Shown here in pieces: positions 7,535-11,960 of a stretch of 11,960 bases of DNA. The position numbers and the translations under genes are program-made. Numbering within the stretch: position 1 is the first letter of the stretch; every line of letters begins with the position of its first letter. Below the pieces are notes generated by a model, which worked only from the letters and a program-made list of their open reading frames with translations, searched no databases and was not told where the DNA came from. This DNA comes from JALZHR01 sp036388635. GTDB taxonomy: Bacteria > Acidobacteriota > Blastocatellia > Pyrinomonadales > Pyrinomonadaceae. The DNA lies in contig DASVRL010000155.1 in assembly GCA_036388635.1 (NCBI GenBank), positions 1 through 11,960 of the forward strand, in the 5' to 3' direction.

Positions 7535-8875
7535 ATGACGTTTGAAATCAACGAGACACACGACCCGAATTTAAAAAGCTGGCTCGAATCAGCCAATGCG
7601 CCCGATACGGATTTTCCGATTCAAAATCTGCCTTATTGCTTTTTCTATCAAAGGGACAATTTAAAACACGAGCGCCTGGGCTTTGCCATCGGCGATAAAG
7701 TGCTGGATTTCGATTCCTGCTGGGAGCAGGGTTTGTTTGGAAATAAGGAATCCGAAGAATATAAATCGCTCGAAGATTTAACTTATGATTTTTCTTTGAA
7801 TCGCGGCGTCGAAAATCTGCATCCGAAAACCGTTTCCTTTATTCGTCGTCGTTTGATTGAAGCGCTGGCGGAAAACGCCGCTGAGCAAGACCGCCGAATC
7901 GTCGAGAAAAATTTGCTTTCGATAGGGGAAGTCGAATTTCTCGTTCCTTTCCAAATCGGCGATTACACCGATTTTTACTGCTCGATTTTTCACGCTACGA
8001 ATGTCGGCGCGATGTTTCGCCCCGACAATCCGCTTTTGCCGAATTACAAATGGCTGCCCATCGGCTATCACGGGCGCGCTTCTTCGATTGTGATTTCGGG
8101 AACCGACATCAAGCGTCCGAAAGGTCAAAACCGAGCGGACGCCGAACAGCCGCCGGTTTTTATTCCCGCCAAAAATCTCGATTACGAAATGGAAGTCGGT
8201 TTTTTTGTCGGGCAGGGAAATAGCTTAGGCGAGCCGGTTTCGATTGACGACGCGGAAAAACATATTTTCGGTTTGTGTCTGGTCAACGATTGGTCGGCGC
8301 GCGACATACAGGCTTGGGAATACCAGCCTTTGGGTCCATTCTTAGCCAAAAATTTTGCGACCAGCGTTTCGCCTTTTGTCGTCACGATGGAAGCGCTCGC
8401 GCCGTTTCGCGCGAAAGCGTTTGAGCGACCCGCAGGCGACCCGCAGCCGCTCGATTATTTATCTTCCGAAGCGAACGAGACGGGCGGCGGCTTTGACGTG
8501 CAGCTCGAAGTTTATATCCAAACCGAGAAAATGCGCGACGACGCGACCGAGCCGTTTCTGCTTTCGCGCTCGAATATGAAAGATTTGTACTGGACAATCG
8601 GGCAGATGCTGACGCATCACGCCTCGAACGGCTGCAATCTGCAAACCGGCGATTTGATGGCAACCGGAACGGTTTCCGGCAAGTCAAAAGACGAACGCGG
8701 CTGCCTGCTGGAGCTCACCTGGCGCGGCACGGAACCGATTGAACTGCCAAACGGCGAGCAGCGACGCTTTCTCGAAGACGGCGACGAGATAATTATGAAA
8801 GGCTTCTGCGAGCGCGAAGGTTTTCGCCGTATCGGTTTCGGCGAATGTCGCGGGCGCATTTTGCCTGCCGATTAA
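7535..8875 (+). CDS. fahA: Fumarylacetoacetase
   Basis: This enzyme hydrolyses fumarylacetoacetate to fumarate and acetoacetate, the last step of tyrosine degradation. Its 446 residues align well by eye with the human enzyme. An N-terminal domain starts at DFPIQNLPY, after about 25 extra residues. The catalytic domain includes IGDYTDFY with metal ligand D146 and catalytic H153 (FHATNVG), corresponding to human D126 and H133. It also includes the metal-binding DYEMEVGFFVG, NDWSARDIQAWEY and PLGPFLAKNFATSVSP segments, and the C-terminal DGDEIIMKGFCEREGFRRIGFGECRG. It lies 39 nt after the 302-residue gene with no strong ribosome site before the ATG. A 91-residue ORF begins 2 nt after its stop. 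Confidence 0.97.
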   Translation: MTFEINETHDPNLKSWLESANAPDTDFPIQNLPYCFFYQRDNLKHERLGFAIGDKVLDFDSCWEQGLFGNKESEEYKSLEDLTYDFSLNRGVENLHPKTVSFIRRRLIEALAENAAEQDRRIVEKNLLSIGEVEFLVPFQIGDYTDFYCSIFHATNVGAMFRPDNPLLPNYKWLPIGYHGRASSIVISGTDIKRPKGQNRADAEQPPVFIPAKNLDYEMEVGFFVGQGNSLGEPVSIDDAEKHIFGLCLVNDWSARDIQAWEYQPLGPFLAKNFATSVSPFVVTMEALAPFRAKAFERPAGDPQPLDYLSSEANETGGGFDVQLEVYIQTEKMRDDATEPFLLSRSNMKDLYWTIGQMLTHHASNGCNLQTGDLMATGTVSGKSKDERGCLLELTWRGTEPIELPNGEQRRFLEDGDEIIMKGFCEREGFRRIGFGECRGRILPAD

Positions 8876-8877
8876 AA

Positions 8878-9153
8878 ATGCAGGAACTGATTTCCGCGCT
8901 CGAAAAAACGATTGAGCTGCTCGAAAAATCGGGAGATTCGATTTGGTCGAATACAACCGTAAATGAAGTGCGAGATATTTTAGAAAGAGAGCTGCACGGG
9001 CTTCGGGAAAATCAAAATTTCAGTTTCTCCGGCAAAAGCGAAGTCGAGTTTTTGTTTTTACCGACCGGCGCGCTGCAGGAAATTTCAATCAGTAATGGCT
9101 GGGGCGGTGAATATCTGAAAATTTCAGCCATTGTCGACAAATATATTAACTGA
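8878..9153 (+). CDS. Small hypothetical protein (91 aa)
   Basis: I do not recognise a family. The start chosen is the ATG at 8878, 2 nt after the fahA stop; the frame is open further upstream to 8845, but that start overlaps fahA. The N-terminal half is helical and charged (residues 1-43, probably coiled or a small helical bundle). The second half reads as short beta strands (VEFLFLPTGALQEISIS) followed by NGWGGEYL. It has no signal peptide or membrane segment. It may be the last gene of the tyrosine operon by spacing alone. Its base use is AT-richer than that of fahA. Confidence 0.6.
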   Translation: MQELISALEKTIELLEKSGDSIWSNTTVNEVRDILERELHGLRENQNFSFSGKSEVEFLFLPTGALQEISISNGWGGEYLKISAIVDKYIN

Positions 9154-9197
9154 ATCAAAATTTCTCTCGCCGAACAATTTTGTTAAACTTATAGTAG

Positions 9198-10598
9198 ATG
9201 AGCGATTTCTCTCTCGACAAATTTCACGAAGAATGCGGCATTTTCGGTATTTACGGGCACGACGAAGCCTCGACCTTGACGCAGCTCGGGCTTTTCGCTT
9301 TGCAGCATCGCGGACAGGAAGCCTGCGGCATCGTCTCGAGCGACGGCGAGGAATTACACCAATTTCGCTCGCAGGGCTTGGTCGCCGATGTTTTGACCGA
9401 AGACGTTTTGAAAAAGCTCGAAGGCACGAGCGCCATCGGTCACACGCGGTACTCGACCGCCGGAAAAAACACGATTAAGGAAGTGCAGCCGTTTGCCGTC
9501 ACCTGCCAGCACGGGCAGATTGCCGTCTGTCACAACGGCAATCTGCCTTTTGCCAACCGCAAACGCGCCGAGCTGGAACGGGCAGGCGCGATTTTTTCGT
9601 CCACGTCCGATACGGAAACGATTCTGCATTCGATTGCGCGAACCTCAGCCGGAGACGTTATCGAAGCCGTTTCAAAGGTTTTGCGCGAAACCGAAGGCGC
9701 GTTTTCTTTGCTTTTTCTCACGCCGGGAGCGCTGGTTGCCGTGCGCGACCCGCGAGGGTTTAGACCGCTCGTGCTCGGAAAATTGAAAGACGCCTGGTGC
9801 GTCGCGTCGGAAACCTGCGCGTTTGATTTGATTGACGCTCAATACGTCCGCGAAATCAAAGCGGGCGAGATGCTGGTCGTTGACGAGCACGGTCTGCATT
9901 CGTATTTTCCGTTTGAGGAAAAACCGCTTTCCGTCTGCGCGTTTGAACACGTCTATTTTTCGCGTCCCGATTCGACGATTTACGGGCGTTCGGTCAATGA
10001 ATCGCGTCATAAAATGGGCAAGCAGCTGGCGATCGAGCATCCGGCGGACGCTGATTTGGTCGTGCCGGTTCCCGATTCGGGCGTCGCGGCGGCAATCGGT
10101 TATGCGCGGCAGTCGGGCATCAATTACCGGCAGGCGATTATCCGCAATCATTACGTCGGGCGCACGTTTATCGAGCCGAGCCAGTCGATTCGCTCGTTCG
10201 GCGTGCGTTTGAAACTGAATCCGATTAAGGATTTGATAAAAGACCGGCGCGTCGTTCTGGTTGACGATTCCATCGTGCGCGGCACGACCTCGAAAAAAAT
10301 CGTCCAGATGGTGCGCGAAGCGGGTGCCGCCGAAGTGCATATGCGAATCAGCTGCCCGCCGACGGTTTCGCCCTGTTATTACGGCGTCGACACGCCGCGC
10401 AAAGCCGAGCTTATCGCCGCCCAGATGTCCGTCGAGGAAGTCTGCAATTACATCGAAGCCGATTCTTTAGGTTATCTTTCGCTCGGCGGAATGCTCGAAT
10501 CCATCGGCATCGGCGAAAATTCGATGTGTACGGCTTGCTGGAGCGAAAAATATCCGACCCTGATCACCGCCAACAGCGAAATAACCGACGCCAAATAA
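9198..10598 (+). CDS. purF: Amidophosphoribosyltransferase (Fe-S type)
   Basis: It catalyses the first committed step of purine synthesis: PRPP and glutamine give phosphoribosylamine. The N-terminal nucleophile is C13 in EECGIFGIYG, so a 12-residue propeptide should be removed, as in the Bacillus enzyme. The glutaminase domain runs to about residue 235. The phosphoribosyltransferase PRPP loop is VVLVDDSIVRGTT (about 352-364). C247, C393 and the CTAC pair C444/C447 match the four [4Fe-4S] cysteine ligands of the B. subtilis enzyme in order and approximate spacing, so this is the oxygen-sensitive Fe-S class. The start has no clear Shine-Dalgarno sequence (ACTTATAGTAG precedes ATG). The 44-nt gap from the previous ORF has no terminator, so partial readthrough from the catabolic operon is possible. 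Confidence 0.97.
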   Translation: MSDFSLDKFHEECGIFGIYGHDEASTLTQLGLFALQHRGQEACGIVSSDGEELHQFRSQGLVADVLTEDVLKKLEGTSAIGHTRYSTAGKNTIKEVQPFAVTCQHGQIAVCHNGNLPFANRKRAELERAGAIFSSTSDTETILHSIARTSAGDVIEAVSKVLRETEGAFSLLFLTPGALVAVRDPRGFRPLVLGKLKDAWCVASETCAFDLIDAQYVREIKAGEMLVVDEHGLHSYFPFEEKPLSVCAFEHVYFSRPDSTIYGRSVNESRHKMGKQLAIEHPADADLVVPVPDSGVAAAIGYARQSGINYRQAIIRNHYVGRTFIEPSQSIRSFGVRLKLNPIKDLIKDRRVVLVDDSIVRGTTSKKIVQMVREAGAAEVHMRISCPPTVSPCYYGVDTPRKAELIAAQMSVEEVCNYIEADSLGYLSLGGMLESIGIGENSMCTACWSEKYPTLITANSEITDAK

Positions 10599-10700
10599 GC
10601 AAGGCGAAAAAGCGAAAAAGCCAAAAAGCGGAAAAGTAATCGTTGCTTTTCGACATTAAACTTTTCCGGCTTTTCGCTTTTTCGCTTTTCCACTTTTTGC
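10599..10700 (+). terminator. Large imperfect inverted repeat after purF
   Basis: The left arm (about 10599-10637) and right arm (about 10660-10700) are made of GCGAAAAAGC-like units and their complements. The inner 24 bases of the two arms match at 21 positions, with one indel farther out. The loop is about 22 nt (10638-10659). The right arm is T-rich in RNA (repeated CGCTTTTT), so the structure can terminate purF transcription. The unit-like make-up also resembles a dispersed intergenic repeat. A search for further copies in the genome would decide between the two. Confidence 0.6.
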
Positions 10701-10732
10701 CGTCTGTGAGAAAATACAAGAAGTAATAATTT

Positions 10733-10739
10733 TAGGAGG
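10733..10739 (+). promoter_or_regulatory. Strong ribosome binding site of the rhodanese lipoprotein gene
   Basis: AGGAGGT is a full match to the anti-Shine-Dalgarno sequence, 5 nt before the ATG at 10745. It is the strongest ribosome site in the window and fixes the start of this gene. It also argues that the gene is actively translated rather than decayed. Confidence 0.85.
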
Positions 10740-10744
10740 TAAAA

Positions 10745-11233
10745 ATGCGTTTTATTTTAACAATGCTGCTTGTCGGCGCATTTGCCGTCGCCGGTTTAAC
10801 CGGCTGCCGGAATGCATCGACGACAACAACGCAGACCAACACGAAAACGCCGGCTGAGCCGCCGAAAAATACCACGGCGACGAAAACCGACGAGCACGGA
10901 CACGCGGACGACGCTCCGCGCATTTCTCTCGCCGATGCGAAAAAGGATTTTGACGCGGGAAACGTCGTCTTTGTCGATACGCGCGCCGAAGTCGCTTACA
11001 AACAGGAACATATCAAAGGCGCGGTTAACGTGCCGATGGAAGCGGTCGAGACACGCTACAAGGAAATTCCGAAAAGCAAGAAAATCATTGCTTACTGCTC
11101 CTGACCGAGCGAACACACGAGCGCCGGTCTGGTTGCTAAACTGAAAGAAAAAGGTATCGGAAACGCGTTTGCTTTGGTCGGCGGCACCAAAGCCTGGAAA
11201 GATGCCGGTTATCCGATGGGAAAAAGCGAATAG
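10745..11233 (+). CDS. Rhodanese-domain lipoprotein, probable selenoprotein (Sec at in-frame TGA)
   Basis: Read to the first stop (TGA, 11102-11104) the product is 119 residues and breaks off inside the rhodanese active site. Read through it, the frame continues for 42 further codons to TAG at 11231, giving 162 residues and a complete domain. Visible parts are a lipoprotein signal (hydrophobic 4-17, lipobox LTGC with C21), a Thr/Lys/Pro-rich linker with a short His-rich DEHGHADD stretch, and a rhodanese domain (about 55-158) with VDTR, EHIKGAVNVP and GGTKAWKDAGYP. The loop reads YCS-U120-PSEHTSA. Aligned with the usual CRSGNRSA loop, or with the YCSCPxE variant, the TGA occupies the catalytic cysteine position. 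A strong hairpin begins at the TGA. The product would be a membrane-anchored, extracytoplasmic sulfurtransferase. Alternatives are a TGC-to-TGA nonsense mutation or a base-call error. No sel genes are in the window. Confidence 0.7.
11100..11132 (+). promoter_or_regulatory. Candidate bacterial SECIS hairpin
   Basis: The TGA is part of a stable predicted hairpin. CC 11100-11101 pairs with GG 11131-11132, followed by a U-U mismatch. GACCG 11103-11107 pairs with CGGTC 11125-11129. A bulged A at 11108 follows, then GCG 11109-11111 pairs with CGC 11122-11124. The loop AACACACGAG is 10 nt. Ten base pairs starting at the UGA fit the placement of bacterial SECIS elements. The loop lacks a G in its first two positions, which many known elements have. 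A weaker alternative hairpin at 11130-11143 has loop GCTA with a leading G. Pairing was done by hand, without energies. Confidence 0.35.
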
Positions 11234-11238
11234 TAGTG

Positions 11239-11303
11239 GAAAACTGATAACCGGTAACTGATAATTTGTTCTTTCCACTATCAGTTACCGGTTATCAGTT
11301 TTC
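11239..11303. terminator. Hairpin of 25-bp perfect arms between convergent genes, likely bidirectional terminator
   Basis: Bases 11239-11263 are the exact reverse complement of 11279-11303, with a 15-nt loop (11264-11278). Each arm is itself repetitive: AACTGATA occurs twice around the palindrome ACCGGT (11242-11263), mirrored in the right arm. The right arm overlaps the stop codon and last two codons of the epimerase gene. Its location just after the rhodanese TAG and at the end of the opposing gene fits a bidirectional terminator, though it lacks a long U tract. The regular internal structure also resembles a dispersed intergenic repeat. Confidence 0.65.
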
Positions 11304-11960
11304 ACTTACCAGTTGATTACAAATGCGTTCCGCCGCTCGACCGTCCCAGAGCGGCGGGATTTTTTTGTCTTTTGAGTTTTGCTTGTTTTCTAAAATCTCG
11401 AAAGCGGTTTGTTTGATTTTTTCGGGATTAGTGCCGACCAGATTATTTGTTCCCAGCTCGATCGTAATCGGTCTTTCCGTATTTTCGCGCAGCGTCAGAC
11501 AGGGAATTCCGAGCGCCGTCGTTTCTTCCTGCAAGCCGCCGGAATCGGTTAAGACCATTCGCGCCCCGCTGTAAAGCCGCATAAAGTCGAGATAACCGAG
11601 CGGTTCGACGAGCTTGATATTCGAGTTTTCGACCGCTTCCGCCAAGCCGAATTCGGAAATTCTCGATTTTGTGCGCGGGTGAACGGGAAAAATAACCGGA
11701 AGCTTTTCGCCGATTCGGACGAGCGCTTCGAGCAAGCCCGCAAAAACGTTTTTCTCGTCAACATTCGACGGGCGATGCAGCGTTAAAACGGCGTAATCTT
11801 TCCCGTTTAAATTCAAATCTTCTCTGATAGGCGAGCGTTCGGCTTTTTTCAGATTGTAAAAAAGCGAATCGATCATCACGTTGCCGACAAATTTTATTTT
11901 TTCGGGCGCGATGCCTTCGCCTCTGAGATTTTCGTCGGCGTCCGGCGAGGTCGTCAAAAG
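11295..11960 (-). CDS. wecB: UDP-N-acetylglucosamine 2-epimerase (non-hydrolysing), C-terminal part
   Basis: The enzyme interconverts UDP-GlcNAc and UDP-ManNAc for cell-surface polysaccharide synthesis. Only the C-terminal ~222 residues are present; the frame stays open to the right edge, so the N-terminal Rossmann domain lies outside the window. Motifs visible are KIKFVGNVMIDSL, LTLHRPSNVD, FPVHPRTKSRI, LTDSGGLQEE (the nucleotide-binding GGxQEE-type loop) and LRENTERPITIELGTNNLVG, all hallmarks of the family. The TTG near 11957 is not a real start, because the sequence before it continues the family pattern. The stop codon and last residues lie inside the right arm of the hairpin at 11239-11303. 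It converges on the rhodanese gene. Confidence 0.93.
   Translation of the reverse strand, partial: LLTTSPDADENLRGEGIAPEKIKFVGNVMIDSLFYNLKKAERSPIREDLNLNGKDYAVLTLHRPSNVDEKNVFAGLLEALVRIGEKLPVIFPVHPRTKSRISEFGLAEAVENSNIKLVEPLGYLDFMRLYSGARMVLTDSGGLQEETTALGIPCLTLRENTERPITIELGTNNLVGTNPEKIKQTAFEILENKQNSKDKKIPPLWDGRAAERICNQLVSEN

Noticed and set aside
8845..8877. Upstream start for the 91-residue ORF overlapping the fahA 3' end
   Set aside because: The extra residues are only an out-of-frame reading of the conserved fahA C-terminus. The ATG at 8878 gives tidy operon spacing.
9142..9195. Possible purF promoter hexamers (TATATT at 9142, TATAGT at 9190)
   Set aside because: Neither has a -35-like hexamer at suitable spacing, and the second lies too close to the ATG.
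9672..10340. 222-codon minus-strand open frame opposite purF
   Set aside because: It is a shadow of the clearly identified purF. Similar long antisense frames lie opposite hppD (3004-3627) and hmgA (5307-5942), which shows a general codon-bias effect.
10745..11104. Rhodanese gene as a simple 119-residue protein ending at TGA
   Set aside because: This would cut the domain at its active site, although the following 42 codons encode the rest of the rhodanese fold in the same frame up to a TAG.
1..11960. CRISPR arrays, tRNA or rRNA genes, IS elements, riboswitches
   Set aside because: I found no regularly spaced direct repeats, cloverleaf or rRNA sequence, transposase frame or recognisable riboswitch in reading both strands by eye.

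Overview
The window looks like a bacterial chromosome segment with moderate GC and AT-rich intergenic DNA. It carries an aerobic phenylalanine/tyrosine degradation locus next to housekeeping and envelope genes. The mix of an Fe-S type purF, an Uma2 family nuclease gene, a Crp/Fnr regulator ending in an ACECY-type tail and long intergenic inverted repeats suggests an environmental aerobe, perhaps Acidobacteriota (Blastocatellia-like). That placement is inference, because no rRNA or other marker gene is present.

Layout. Positions 1-254 hold a perfect 56-bp palindrome and the leader of phhA (phenylalanine 4-monooxygenase, 255-1163, +). A minus-strand pair follows: a receiver-only response regulator (1165-1560), whose stop lies 1 nt from the phhA stop, and a Crp/Fnr regulator (1607-2383). 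A 434-nt divergent intergenic region with a good candidate sigma70 promoter then leads into a tight plus-strand operon: hppD (2818-3933), a 70-residue Cys-rich protein, a 164-residue protein with an HExxH sequence, hmgA (4659-5969), an Uma2-type nuclease, a 302-residue conserved-looking protein of unknown function, fahA (7535-8875) and a 91-residue unknown. Most spacers are 0-12 nt. purF (9198-10598) follows on the same strand and ends before a large imperfect inverted repeat. Then come a rhodanese lipoprotein gene (10745-11233) with an in-frame TGA, a near-perfect hairpin, and the 3' part of a convergent UDP-GlcNAc 2-epimerase gene (11295-11960, -).

How the genes work together. PhhA makes tyrosine from phenylalanine, and an aminotransferase not in this window would give 4-hydroxyphenylpyruvate. 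HppD converts that to homogentisate, HmgA opens the ring to maleylacetoacetate, and FahA cleaves fumarylacetoacetate to fumarate and acetoacetate. The usual glutathione-dependent maleylacetoacetate isomerase is absent from the operon, while four uncharacterised or unexpected genes sit inside it. The Crp/Fnr protein transcribed divergently from hppD is a plausible regulator.

The most striking observation is the rhodanese gene. Its in-frame TGA falls exactly where the catalytic cysteine of the rhodanese loop belongs. The reading frame continues intact through the rest of the domain to a TAG, and a strong hairpin starts at the TGA. This fits a selenocysteine-containing, membrane-anchored sulfurtransferase, with a nonsense mutation or sequencing error as the main alternative.
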